DNA from: Xylaria sp. FL1777
Taxonomy: Eukaryota > Ascomycota > Sordariomycetes > Xylariales > Xylariaceae
DNA length: 64,000 bases
Assembly: GCA_022578965.1 (NCBI GenBank)
Contig: MU400509.1
Coordinates: 124,001-188,000 of the forward strand
Reading direction: 5' to 3'
The position numbers and the translations under genes were made by a program. This document shows, in pieces, positions 43,202 through 54,919 of the stretch. The notes below the pieces were generated by a model that saw only the letters and a list, made by a program, of their open reading frames with translations, did not search any database and was not told the DNA's origin. The first letter of the stretch is position 1. Every line of letters starts with the position of its first letter.

Positions 43202-43925
43202 TTAGGGACATTTGACAACTTTGTCGTCGTTGAACTCGATATCTCGAATGCCGTCCTTAGTCACCGCCTTGACTATCATACCCTTGAAGTCGATGGGTAA
43301 CCGTCTTTTCAGCTCATCGGTGCACATCTCAAGAACTTTAATCCCCTGTACAAGAGTCATGTCTGGGTGATGGTGCTTGTCTAGAATCGAGAGACAATAG
43401 TATTGCGCATAACCATGGGCGGCATAGGGGACTGGCGCCAGCGCCGCTAGGTAATCCAGCCAGAACAGGCTGGGTTTGTGGGTGATGGGGTCAACGCCGC
43501 CAAGGAGGAGGTTCACGTTATACGGCTTTCGTGATCGTAGACTCGTCGCAAGCTCGCCACGTACATAGTGTGCTAGGGCCGTAGGAGACAGGTCCGTCTC
43601 GTTTCGCATGGAATAGAGCTGGGCATTGGCTTGGATGTATTCGGAGAATTGTACTACACTATACGTCAGAAAAAGCTATAGCTATTGAGGTTTGTAGATG
43701 CTGCATGCCTGTATCGCCAGCTTCTCCGGAAAATGCTACCAGAGTGTGCTTGTTCAGTTGTCTAGTCTTATCGTCGGACGCTTTGAGAATAGTGGCCCCT
43801 CGCATAGCAGCTTTTGAGGCGGCGATCAAGGTGAAATCCTTGCCCGTGATACCAAGCAGTACCTCCCTAGTATTATATGAGTTCCTGGCGCGGTTCTAGG
43901 GAAGGATGAGATGGAGTTCTTACAT
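43202..43925 (-). CDS. PRE1: 20S proteasome subunit beta-4 (Pre1/PSMB2)
   Basis: Three exons: 43925-43924, 43866-43709 and 43653-43202, giving 203 aa. Exon 1 contributes only the first two bases of the start codon; splicing AT to GGAGGTACTG makes ATG GAG, so the protein starts MEVLLGITGKDFTLIAASKA, exactly the beta-4 N-terminus. Other family blocks: SDDKTRQLNKHTLVAFSGEAGDT, VQFSEYIQANAQLYSMRNE, LGGVDPITHKPSLFWLDYLA, HGYAQYYCLSILDKHHHPDM and DFKGMIVKAVTKDGIRDIE. The family is non-catalytic, consistent with no Thr nucleophile or propeptide here. Intron 1 has GTAAGA...CTAG. Intron 2 (43708-43654) begins with GC (CAG|GCATGC) and ends TGTAG, with a CTGAC branch. No GT donor fits the conserved DTVQF junction. 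Divergent from RRP9. Confidence 0.93.
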
Positions 43926-44430
43926 CTTGACAAGGAACGGCGTTACAGAAAGCTTCGGCTATTATTGGTGATTACCGTCGGAGGTTAGGTGATAGAAGAC
44001 GTATCCCTTGTTTCCGTGTCTATCAAGGTGGAATTCAGTGTTGTCCCAAGTGTGCAACTGAAAGAGCCGTTGGTGGGGGAATGACGAAGCTTCTGTGATG
44101 CTGCAAACATGGGATATTGTAGGATGTCACTGGGGATGGGATCATGTAGACGCGCAAGGAAGCTACAGCCTAGGCCAGCCTCCAGAGCTTGCATAACTAC
44201 CTAGGTAGGTACTAAAGTTGGTAGGTACCTACCGTATATGTAGGTACTTACGTAGCAGTAGGTATACTGGTTAGATCCACTTTCCATTTCATGGCAGGGG
44301 TTGCTTATTTCTTATCGCTTATCAGCAGACCTTCCCAGAACTTTTTTTTGAAGAGCTCTGTTTGAAAGAAGAGTTCGAAGCGCACGACAACACGTCATTG
44401 CAAAGGGAGAAGACTCTCCTTCTTGGCAAG
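43926..44430. promoter_or_regulatory. Divergent PRE1-RRP9 promoter
   Basis: 505 nt between the two start codons. It contains a compact AGGTACCT-type patch at about 44195-44265, placed between the two transcription units. Confidence 0.5.
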
Positions 44431-47151
44431 ATGTCTTCGTTCTTTTCCATTCCAGGGGCCCAAAGGAAGCGCAAGCGAGATAATGACGGCGCTGCAGGCA
44501 AGAGACCGGCGCGACCACGCCCCACCACCAAACCGCAAGCCGCCGGTCCCAAGAAGCGAGTTGAACGAGACGAAGAGATATCGTCGGGAAGCGATTCCGG
44601 ATCCGAGCCTGCCGATGATGTCGATGTATTTGCGTCGGAATCAGAATCGGACGATGACGACGAAACGGCAGCACAGAAAAGATTGCGATTGGCTTCGGAA
44701 TACCTGTCTCGAGTACGGGAGGAGGTTGAAGCTACAGGGTGGGATGCCGAGCAAATTGTGAGAACGCTCCTATTGCGCCTGGTGTGATGCCGAGTATTCG
44801 TCGAGAGTCGCGCTAATGCCTTGCGGTTAGGACAAAGATATGATAGCTGCTCGATTGGTAACTACCGCCGAACGCGAACACTGTGACTATGATCTAAAGA
44901 TATCGCTTTTAGGAGGACGATGTGGCAGAAAGCAAAGGAAAGGTCTTCCGTCACGTCGCGTCAGATATCGACCTCGACTCACGGCCAACAATGTTCCGAG
45001 ACAATACGCATACAGTGACCTCTGTGGCTCTCTGCTCGCCTTTTGTCTACCTGGGTGAGTGACGTTGACGGTTCTCTTGTTCCTGTTTGGTCAATGTTCT
45101 TGTGTGCTGGATCACCTTCCACGCTGTCCTCCGATCTTGACAGTAACTGACTTCATATGTCAAAGTGACGAAAGACTCGCAGTTGATAAAGTACCGATTA
45201 CAACCTCCCCCAGATGAACAATACAAGCAGACAACTCGAAAGAAGCCCAAGAAGCAAGCACCGCCCCGGAAACGGCCCCAGCGGGTCGCTTTGGTGAAAG
45301 GGAGGCACAAAAAGGCCGGGGATAAGAATTTTAAGGGCCACGTTGGGCAGATATTATGCGTAGCAGCCAGTGATGACGGAAAATATGTCGTCACAGGTGG
45401 TGATGATAAAAGAATTGTGGTCTGGGATTCTTCTCTCAAGCCTTTGCGGGTATTTACGCACCACAGAGATTCCGTGACCGGGTTGGTCTTCCGTAGAAAT
45501 TCCCATCAGATGTACTCATGCTCGAAGGACCGTACTATCAGAGTCTGGGTGAGTCTTTGGCTTCCATATTTCTCAGGTCTACCCCCGGAGCGCAGTGCTA
45601 ATTCAACAACGAAGAACTGCGATGCCCTCGCATTTGTCGAAAGCCTATTTGGTCATGCCGACTCGGCTCTAGATGTCGATGCATTAGCCTTAGAGAGGCT
45701 GGTGTCAGTAGGAGCAGTAAGTATTTCCCAGAGTCAATCCTCCCCGCCCATAGGATTCCTTGCATTTCATCCTATATACTCCCCAACAGCTGAGTTATGA
45801 ACGAATAAGTACTGATCTCGACAACTACAGAGAGATAGAACAGTTCGCCGTGAGTGATATTTTACAATATATCCATCCCACTTAGCCAAAATATGTCAAC
45901 TCCATTACATATGCGGCACTGTACCCATCGAAACAATTACTGTATTCATTTCCCTCTCGGGGCAAATCCTAACATTCGTTTAGTCTGGAAAGTGGCAGAC
46001 GAAACCCAGCTTGTTTTCCGGGCTACTTCTGGGACTGGGGATAGGAAGAAGGAAGTCAACCATGGTGTGGTAAGCCACTCTCATTCTATTTTCACTCCCG
46101 GTTAATAATTGACTGAGGTTATTAATTTGTCCGATATAAGGATCCTAATTCTCTTGCTGCAACTGGAAGCCTTGACCGGGTAGCGTACATCGATGAGAGT
46201 TATTTTATTACGGGGTCTGATAACGGGTGCATTTCTTTGTAAGATTTTCTGTTTTGCCAGCTTGCCATGATGAAGGGAGACGGACAAACCGTGTTCCTTG
46301 CTCCACGGGCTTCTCTACAATCCATACTTAGATTGATACTAACTATTACAGATGGACGCTGTCTAAGAAAAAACCACTGGACACTATAATAAGGGCACAC
46401 GGATTAGAAGATCCTCTACTTCCTTCCGTTGCTAGTTCAGAAGAGCACCCTTCATCTAAAGTTGTACCTCCACCTCAGCCCCGAGGAATTACCAGTCTTC
46501 GAGCGTTACCATATTCTGATTTAATCCTTTCTGGTAGCACTGATGGGTTCATTGGTAAGTATAAGATCCTCTGCGTGCAATGCTTTCGTTCTAAGCAATA
46601 TATTGAGATCAGTACTGATTCTTTTCCAGTGAGTATAAATATTCGTGTTCGCCTCTAGCAACGCCGCACGACGGCGAAGTCTAGAGAACAGAAATAAGAT
46701 CCCAACTAACATGGTCTTGTAGCGCGTTTGGAAATTTAACGAAAAGGAAAAGAGACTTGAAAGCGTTGGTATACTAGGGCAGCCGAGTAAACAAATCGCT
46801 GCCAATGGCCTAATAAATCAAATATCGACGGATGCTATGGATATCACTAATGAAGACGAGAGGATTAATCATGCCACTGATACCGACGGCGTCAGCAAGT
46901 CAGAAGCAGAACCTTATCAAATTAAGGGAGTTGTCAACGACATAGCCATCATATCAAGGGGCAAATCGGGCGACAATGAGACTTTTATTGTAGTATGTGC
47001 GGTCGGAAAGGAACACAGGCTCGGGAGATGGGGTTCCAACATCAAAGGGGCCAAGAACGGCGCCGTGGTATTCGAATTACGGAAAAAGTCGAGGAAAAGA
47101 GATGCTGAAAGCAGTGTGAACGGGGTTGAGAACGCAGCTAATGCAAAGTGA
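44431..47151 (+). CDS. RRP9: U3 snoRNP-associated WD40 protein Rrp9 (U3-55K)
   Basis: Ten exons: 44431-44757, 44831-44857, 44913-45054, 45166-45548, 45615-45716, 45831-45849, 45984-46069, 46141-46238, 46352-46553 and 46723-47151, giving 604 aa. The N-terminus is MSSFFSIPGAQRKRKRDNDG with acidic Ser-rich segments, then AESKGKVFRHVASDIDL and the WD40 propeller: FKGHVGQILCVAASDDGKYV, VTGLVFRRN, SLFGHADSALDVDALALERL, VGARDRTVRLWKV, TGSLDRVAYIDE, FITGSDNGCISLWTLSKKKP and SGSTDGFIRVWKF. Rrp9 binds the U3 snoRNA B/C motif in the SSU processome. I chose the start at MSSFFS; an in-frame ATG at 44362 would add 23 unlikely residues. Exon 6 is 19 nt. Exons 9 and 10 join only if the intervening 169 nt are a twin intron (see 46554-46722); every conventional splice tested by eye ends in an early stop. 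Confidence 0.93.
46554..46722 (+). other. Candidate [D1,2] stwintron in RRP9
   Basis: Exon 9 ends TTC ATT at 46553. Base 46554 is G. An internal intron follows at 46555-46629 (75 nt: GTAAGT donor, TACTGAT branch-like site, TTCCAG acceptor). Its removal joins G46554 to TGAGTATAAAT (46630 on), creating a perfect GTGAGT donor for an external intron (94 nt after the first splice) that ends at 46722 with a CAACTAAC branch and TTGTAG. Exon 10 then starts CGC GTT TGG, giving GFIRVWKF, the expected WD blade. Stwintrons of this class, an internal intron between donor bases 1 and 2, are known from filamentous ascomycetes; this one is inferred from sequence. Confidence 0.8.
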
Positions 47152-47637
47152 GGGGAATTTTGACGCTCTTAGATGTAACCACATCCCCTCTCAAAGCGAT
47201 CAAAGGGATAAACAAGTAGAAGAGAGGCGCATTGTTGATATAAAGATGGTCTGTTAGAAGACGCTGTATATCCTGCTCAGCTCCGGCATGTAGAGCTAGC
47301 ATTACTATAAAACAAGATCTCCGCGGAGTACACGAACATCTTCGTACTAATAATGGATCGAATCACGGATATGTAGGTACTTGCCATACGTAGTGAGAAT
47401 TAGTTTGTATGCCATTGCTTTTGCTCCTATGAACAACCAGGGCAAACATTAAACATGAAAAGCTTCGAATGCCATGACTCCCTTATAGCTTCTTTCCCCC
47501 GTGTCTTAAGTCCCATTTATCCATATATACCTAGAAGCCTATACGGCATATATGCCGTCTTTACGCCATTAAAAAAAGTGAAGGCCGATATAATCTTATA
47601 GCTCTCCGTTCGTTCACCGATCGTTTCGAGCTACCGT
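47152..47637. other. Convergent 3' intergenic
   Basis: 486 nt between the RRP9 and YPK9 stop codons, AT-rich, no gene. Confidence 0.5.
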
Positions 47638-50600
47638 CTAGCATGAATTCTGCATACGTTCGTAAATGATTTTGTACTCTTTTCTTTGCTTAGTTGTCTT
47701 CGTGAGCGAGTGCTTCGCCTTTCCGAAAGCACGAGCTAGGGACTGAAAGACGTAGTTCTCGCATATCCAGGCAAGCACCAGATACACAACGCCCAGCACC
47801 AGCAGTGTAACCTTGAAAGACGCGCTGATTCGCGTGAGTTGCATGAATTTGCGTAACCAGTGCGCAGGCGTGAAGACCATATATAAAACTATAGTGAGTG
47901 CAAGGACAATGGTCGTCATAAATGGGTCTAAGGAAATAGTCAGCTCGGATCGTATGGCTTTGTTTGCTGTTTCTGGAGTCGAAGATTCAGGTATTATGCT
48001 CTGCTTGAAGACAAAGGTGGTCAAGGACCTTGGGGGACGAGGTCGTATCCATTTGGTGCGACGAATGGGTTGTATAGATACTAGAGTGCACAACTCACAA
48101 TTCTTTGTTATCGGTTGCCGGAAAGGCTTGCCTGCATTAAGCACTACGCCGATAAAGATGTACTCGAAGCAAGACATTAGGAATAGCGCGGTGTTCTCCG
48201 AATTCTTGATGTTGGACTTCTCAGGATCTACATGAGGTGGGATAAACCTTACGAAGGAGAAAATCATTTAGCAGAGTACAAGGATCATGGCTCAGGCTTA
48301 CGTACCACTCTTGCTCTTGTACGATGAGGAACGAAGAAGCTTGAATGAGAATGCATATAATCATTTGACCCAAAAGTGGTGTGAGGACCTTCCGGGACAC
48401 TAGATTGGCTGTTGGTCGTTTCTTGCTTAACACTGGGTAAGGTCCGGACCAGCCCACTGTGAAAATATTCAGCACCTATTCTGTGATGCGGCGTTGGTTA
48501 CATGAATATGACTTACTGAAAATAGCAATAGGCAATATGAGTAGAACATCAATGAATAAAAACTAGGAAATTGCTAGTCAGCAGAGAACGTGGGAGTGTC
48601 ACTGTCAATCTAACCTGAAAGTCTCCCAGGTTTGAAGCCGACGCGTAGAGGAAGCTGACTGAAGTGAACTGGATTGCCGAGTAAAGGCTCATAAACTTGA
48701 AGCAACTAAAACTGGTGACCAGTGCAGCTCGGCCCTCTCTGCTGAGTGGTTAGCGCTAGTTGGGAATGACTTTCTTGAGTAGCTTTCAACGAACCTAATT
48801 ACGTCAGGGACGCATCGAATATCGAATATTCTTGATGTGAATGGTGCGGCGACCGATGCCTCTGCCTCTGACAAGGAGATGCCAACATCTGCCGCTTTCA
48901 GGGCACCACAGTCATTGGCTCCGTCACCACAAAACCCGCAACAATAGCCAATACTTTGAAGTTTCTCAACTAACTCGTGCTTCTCATCAGGGGACATCCG
49001 CGCGAATATTTTGCCACGAACGAGCATCTAAACCGTGTTAGAGTATCAACTGCTCACTCGACCTTATTTACGGAAGGAAGTAGACGACACTTACCTTTTG
49101 CATAACGTCGTTCGGAGCGAAGTCGATAATCCACCTGAATACATCGCCACTTATCGCGAGCGAATAGTTTTTGAGGTTGGTTATATCGTACGGTAGAGAG
49201 GCATCGCGCTGGGCCGGCACAGGGAGTGGCTATAATGAGACGTTTAGCGAAAATTGTTCTAAGCGATAGGGTTTCGAACCATACAAGCAGACTCCGGCTG
49301 TCTAATTGGTACGCAGCGTCATCTATGCTTTCCCATTGAAGCCGTGCATTTGGATCCCGAGAATTGCCCTCTACAAAATGTGGTACGAAACAATGAGCAT
49401 TTCGCTCAACTAGACCACAATTCCTTGCCACGCTGATGGCTGTCAAAATATTGTCTCCTGTGACCATAATAGAACCGATATTCGACTGGTTAAGTTCCTT
49501 CAAAACTGCAGCTGTTGTTGGTTTTAGCTTATTCTCAAATATGATAAACCCGACGAACTCTAGGTCCGTTTCGACGTCCTCCCTTTTTATCTTTTGGGAT
49601 TTGACCCAGGACAATTTCTTCATGTGCTTCGTAGCACATGCAATGACACGATATCCCTTATGCGTATAATATGACAAGAGCTCGTCATAGTCATCAGGAA
49701 CTGGGCATGTCAGCCTTCGTTTATACATATGATGAAGAAAAGGAATAGAGCATACAGCTTTCGGGTCGGCAAATGTCCCGCATGCATTCTGGCGCACCCT
49801 TGACATATACATCTCCTTGCTGTTGACCGAACCCTCGAACAATAACGCTAGCTCTGCGTAACTGAGATACGAATTCGAAGGATCTCAATACCCCAAGTTC
49901 TAGGGGAGCCTGGAGTAAAGTTAGATATCAAGACCGTGTCGTACCACAGCGAGGGCACTTACATTTGTGCCATTGATATTCGCATACTCATCCGTATCGT
50001 AAAGCGGCGCTGGAGGAGGCCTTGCTATTGAAGGGGAAAGGCCGCCATGCTCGTCATCTTCTTGGTCGCCTCCCCCCTGTGTACCTTCTTCAAAGAGCCA
50101 CCCCGTAAACTCAAACATCTTCAAGTCCAGCGGATCCCCGACGAGCTCGCCATCAACAGAGCGGAGAGAGTGGCAAGTGGCCATAGCGAAAAGCGCCGCA
50201 CGACTAATATGATATTTATCTTCAGAGTCAGAAGCGAGGCTCGAGTAAGGCACTAATGCGGCTGCTTTAGAGACAACGTCGTCGAATCGTTTCGTCGATC
50301 GAGATACTAGCCTGACGCCGAGAACATCTAATCCATCTTCGGTGAGAGTGCCAGTCTTGTCGAAACACATAACATCGAGCTTGCCACCAACATTGACCCT
50401 TTGTGGGCTAATACAAAAAATTTGCTTCTTCTTCAGGCGACTCAAAGCGAAATTGGTTCCAATTGTCAAAGTAGCTGGCAGAGCTGGTGGGACTACAATA
50501 GTAATCAAATCCAGTGCTCTAACGATGATCAAGTGCCAGGCCAGCCCAAGGCGAACAAAATTGACGAAAGAAACAACGAAACCGAGTAGCGCAATACATC

Positions 50601-52546
50601 CCATGACCGATATGTATCGGAAGGAATCTCGATAAAATTTGAATCCTGATGGCTTTGGGAACAACATGGACCGGACCAGAGAGCCTTTGGTCGTATTAAA
50701 TCCCGTCCGTACAACCATAGCAAGCGCAACCGCTTCGTCATCTCTGTTATCATGTGGTCTCCTCGCACGTACTATCTTCGTTCCGCAAAATAGAAAATGG
50801 CGAGCTGCTTCGGGCGAGATCGTCGAGGCACTGAGGTTCATGATCTGAAGTGTCTCGTTGGTGGCCGGGATCTTGGAGACCGGGACTGACTCCCCGGTGA
50901 GCATACTCTCGTTTACTATACAGTCTCCGCTTAGCAGAATACTATCACCAGGGAACTGTGTAAGGCTGGGGTCGCTGATTTCATACACGTCCCCGGGGAC
51001 TAAGTCACCCGAGGAGACGTTTGCCCCTATAAAGAAATTAGCAGAGTGAGAATTGAGCACGACAAAATGAACCTACAGAAACCATTGCGAAGAACGCGCA
51101 CATCGCACTCAAACCGAGATATGTCTCGCAAACGCCGCATTGTCTATCTATGTCAGCAACCGACACGATATGATGGGGGATAGAAAAGCAAGATACTTAC
51201 AGCACGTGTCTCTACAAGGGTAGCAATGATGCTGGCTGCGGACATGACGAATATACATATGGCATAGTAGTAGTACTGGTCCAGTGACCATAGAATCAGA
51301 CTTGCGATTTGGAAAACATAGAATGGGTGAAAGACCTGGTCGTTCATATTAATTTCTACAAGCATCTTCCGAGTAAGGTAACGCACCTCGTCCACTAGCA
51401 GCTGAGGGATCGACTTCTGTTCAATATCTATAATGTTGGCACCAAAAACAAGCGCTCGTTGGTCTTTCTCATCCCCATCGATGCCAATTCGAAGATCCCG
51501 AACCCTAGTCCAACTCGGATCTTTCCACCCGTTACAAACGATAAATTTATCTTTCAGAGGGTGGAAAAAGAAGCGGACATAACGATAATCGAGAGTTTGC
51601 AATTCGCTCATTATAGGATCACCATCATCTTCGAGTAGCTGTGCAAACATTTTCTCGGGGGCACCAAAAACAGTGGAAAGTGGCCTGTCGTAAGGCAGAC
51701 GCCTAACCTTCAAGGTAGCCATCTCACTCCACTGGTTCTGTGCGTGTTTGAAACCAGAATTAGCAGTAGAAACTACGTTAGAAGAGGTGATAGACTAACT
51801 TCGAGGACAACCCACTGACACTCGCGAAGTGGACAGGGTTCTCCGATCAACTTAACTCGCCACCTGGGTAGCCAGCGCAAAAGCAAGTATGCGAGGCCCA
51901 AAGTTAACGAGCAGAGAATGATATAGGCTAGATAGCCTAGACGGCTGGTCCGAAATCCCGCTATTACAATGGTAAGGTCCTCGCTAACGATATGTAGTTT
52001 TTGGCTGATTCGACCATGGACACGGCTGCTTGAATCAGTCCTGGCGCTATCAGTTCGAAGAAGTCGAGCATGGACGGAAGACCTGGATAGGGTAGACGAT
52101 CTCCTCCTATGCATAGCATAGCCTTGGGTGCTCCCGTTCTCAATCTCACTATCTGAAGCTTGGTCTTCGTCATGGGCTAATTCGAAAGGAATGTCATCGA
52201 TGTCAAAAGGGACGGCTCCGTTTTCGACATATTGCTGCTCAGTCTCAGGTACATTTTCCTCCTCATTATAATACGTAAAACTCGCGGTCGAGTCGGCGCG
52301 TTGGCGACGATGGGAAAAGGCGGAAACGCTCGTCGGCAGGCTCTCGGCGATAGGACCAGCAAACAACTACAGACAGGATGGGGTCAGAAGAGCTGGCATG
52401 AATATAAACACGACAGGCTTACACACCTCGTCGTGAGCCATTTCTACATCCTCGAACACGCTAGCATTGCTCTGATTAGAGCCGAGCCGGTACAGAGGAG
52501 CAACGGCCGGGCGCTCTCCCGGCGCAGTAGCTTCGTCATCGTCCAT
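47638..52546 (-). CDS. YPK9: P5B-type ATPase (Ypk9/ATP13A2-like), vacuolar/lysosomal
   Basis: Fourteen exons: 52546-52427, 52366-51800, 51737-51201, 51143-51077, 51026-49963, 49909-49756, 49700-49285, 49229-49095, 49027-48795, 48738-48615, 48562-48517, 48456-48306, 48247-48099 and 47927-47638, giving 1350 aa. A disordered N-terminus leads to an acidic block, an N-terminal hydrophobic region, [17 protein letters not shown], an A domain with [10 protein letters not shown] (about 473), the P5B signature PPALP (610-614) followed by [17 protein letters not shown], the phosphorylation site [10 protein letters not shown] (Asp about 653), KGAPECM, MVTGDN and [20 protein letters not shown] (about 1054), then six C-terminal helices. 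PPALP rather than PPELP separates P5B from P5A (Spf1). Ypk9 in yeast is vacuolar and protects against metals; ATP13A2 exports polyamines from lysosomes. Intron 13 (48098-47928) is 171 nt against mostly 50-75 nt for the others. Confidence 0.93.
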
Positions 52547-54919
52547 GGCAGAACGTTGGAGCTGGTTGATCAAGCAATCAATTGCTCACTGAGTTCACCA
52601 CCGCGCCAACCCTCGATCAACGCCCGGGGGCCAGCAGCGTGTCGCACCGATACTATGATGCCTTTTCTGCCAGGTGCGGACAGCTCCTCGCTCATCACCA
52701 GAAATGGGCTCTGGGGTTTCCGAGAGTCGGCAGATGTTGTCGCAATGGAACATGGAGCTGTCCAAGTACGCGACGCTAACCGGAGATAGTGCACTTGCGG
52801 TACCTACTATACTACCGCCTTATCGTAAGTACCTAGCATTTGGTAGAGTAACTAAGCTAAGGTACTAGGTCTAACCCATAATTCAAGCTATAGAATGACT
52901 TTAGATGGAAGAGCGACCAAGACAGCGGGCTACTCGCATGTGATGAAGAAAGCTGTTGCCCGACATGACATATAGATGTGTAGGACTTAATATTGCTTTT
53001 GTAGGATTGGACAGGCTCAATAGACAATGTCTTTGATATGGAATGGATTGACCTATGTAGTTGAGCTACCAAGATACTTCGTACTAGGTTCCCACCCAAA
53101 TCTTTATCGATAAATGACAGATAGCGATAAGGTCTATGGCTATCAGTATAGTGGGGTAAGCTGCTCGCATTCCCTGTTCTAGAAAGACGACGACTTAACA
53201 GGGAGGCTTGGCTTGCTTAATACCGGTATTGACCGTCTTTTTTTCCCTGGGTGTCGAAGCTGCCATGCATACTGCAGAATTACGGGTGAGTGAATGGGGA
53301 TAGCTTTTGATCTGACCTGTATTTTTCTATGAGCGGAGACAGGTGGCATGCAGCATTGGGCAGGGCCAGAACTGCAGAGCAGGCCTATGACGTGCGAATT
53401 TTGCCATCTCCCGTTGCTCAAAGGAAAGGGGAAACTTGAATTGGGTGCATGCGTACGTATGCGTGTAGGGACATGAATGGTGGCTCTGGGAACAATTCAC
53501 AGTTCAGTCTGATTTTCTACCTTCGGTAGATCCCCGAGGGAGGGCGCTTCCAGTCGTCCATCGTCCGTTGAGCGCCGCCTCATTTCGAGTTACAAGTCCT
53601 AGTTGGCACTTGTCCCGACCTGTCCAAGTCAGTTTACTGTGTGTTGTTGAGTACTGCTTACTGCTTATTAGCGGTGTATTTCTTAGTCGGCTAGCTTGAG
53701 TTGGAACTCTTATCAAAACTATGCGAGGCAGTATTTTGTGCTCAAGCAATGTTCTGGACACCTACCGGCACCTTTCCCTTCAGGTGTCATGCAAACGGAC
53801 GAAGGGCGTATCTAGGGAAGTATCAAACAAAATCCGGGATAATGAATCCCTGCTCTGCTCTCGTAGAGTTCGGGTTTCTTTCGAGGAGAGACCATGGAAT
53901 ATCTACCTAAATGTGTAAGGGTAGGTAGCAGTAAGGCCGGACGATACCCAAGGAGTCATTCTCAACCACCACGTGTGTTTCTCTATCATCGTCGAGGTTG
54001 TGAGATGGCAGACCACTGAGCTCTCAGCTACTTCCCCACCTCAATGCTCCCACCAAAATCTGCCCACGATCATGTATACTACTATATCCAGCGAACTGCT
54101 AGGTACAAGGCCCTACTTGTACCTACCCCGTCGGAGTTCCCTTAGCTTGAGGTATGCTGCCTCTGAGTTGTACGCACACAGGTACGTACTTTGAATGGCT
54201 GGGTCTGAACTCAACTAGCATCCCACCAAATTGAATGTTAGAGGCAAAAAAAAAAAAAAAAAAAAGTTACCGGTAAGAGTATAGTTGGGATCTAGTCTCA
54301 GGGAGATACCTATTGTATACTACCGGTAGCCCCTGTCCATTTAATCCCACCTGGGCATGACATGTACACTACAGTAGTGCCCCATGCGTGGTCACTGCAT
54401 TCATATTACCTACCACCATAGGCTCATAGGCATACACATACTCTAGGTAAGGAGGTAACTTAAACAATAGCAATCCACCATTTCTTCTACATTTCACACT
54501 CGTCATCTTGTGCGCTTTATTGCTCCTCGTTCTCTTCCTCCCCTTCTTCAAGCAAGGCTCCTACTTCGACTGTGGAATTTCCTACCTGTTCCCTACACGG
54601 CTTCGTCAAAGTTCTTTCTGTTTCCGACGGCGGCAGACTTGGCATCTCATCATCTTTACTGCCTTCCCCGGCTGGGTACCTTCGGTAGCCTCCCAACCTA
54701 TTTAGTGGCTACCTACCCTCTACCTCTACCAATCGACCGCCGTTAGGTGCTACCTGCACATCGCCGACCCTGCCAGACCCGCCCGCACTTCCTACCGCCT
54801 CCCACTATCAGAGCCCACTATCCCTGCCCTTTTTCTCCGCCACTTTTTTCCTTGATCATCTTCCTCCCAACACTCTTGCACCCCATCGTCTCGACCCTCT
54901 GTGACAAAGAGCATTCACA
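52547..54919. promoter_or_regulatory. Divergent intergenic between YPK9 and NAP1
   Basis: 2.4 kb with no conserved frame. Small AGGTACCT-type patches lie at about 52800-52870 and 54090-54150, and a 20-nt A tract at 54246-54265. The 400 nt before NAP1 are C/T-rich, as in highly expressed fungal genes. Confidence 0.45.
54246..54265. repeat. A20 homopolymer tract
   Basis: Twenty consecutive A residues in the YPK9-NAP1 spacer. It could be a nucleosome-excluding promoter element or the tail of an old retroposed copy; no upstream match is evident. Confidence 0.6.

Noticed and set aside
46555..46722. RRP9 intron 9 as one conventional intron
   Set aside because: It leaves one extra G, reads GCG CGT TTG GAA ATT TAA and destroys the last WD blades.
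47315..47330. TCCGCGGA palindrome resembling a Pdr1/Pdr3 element
   Set aside because: It lies between two 3' ends, far from the YOR1-like promoter, and can occur by chance.
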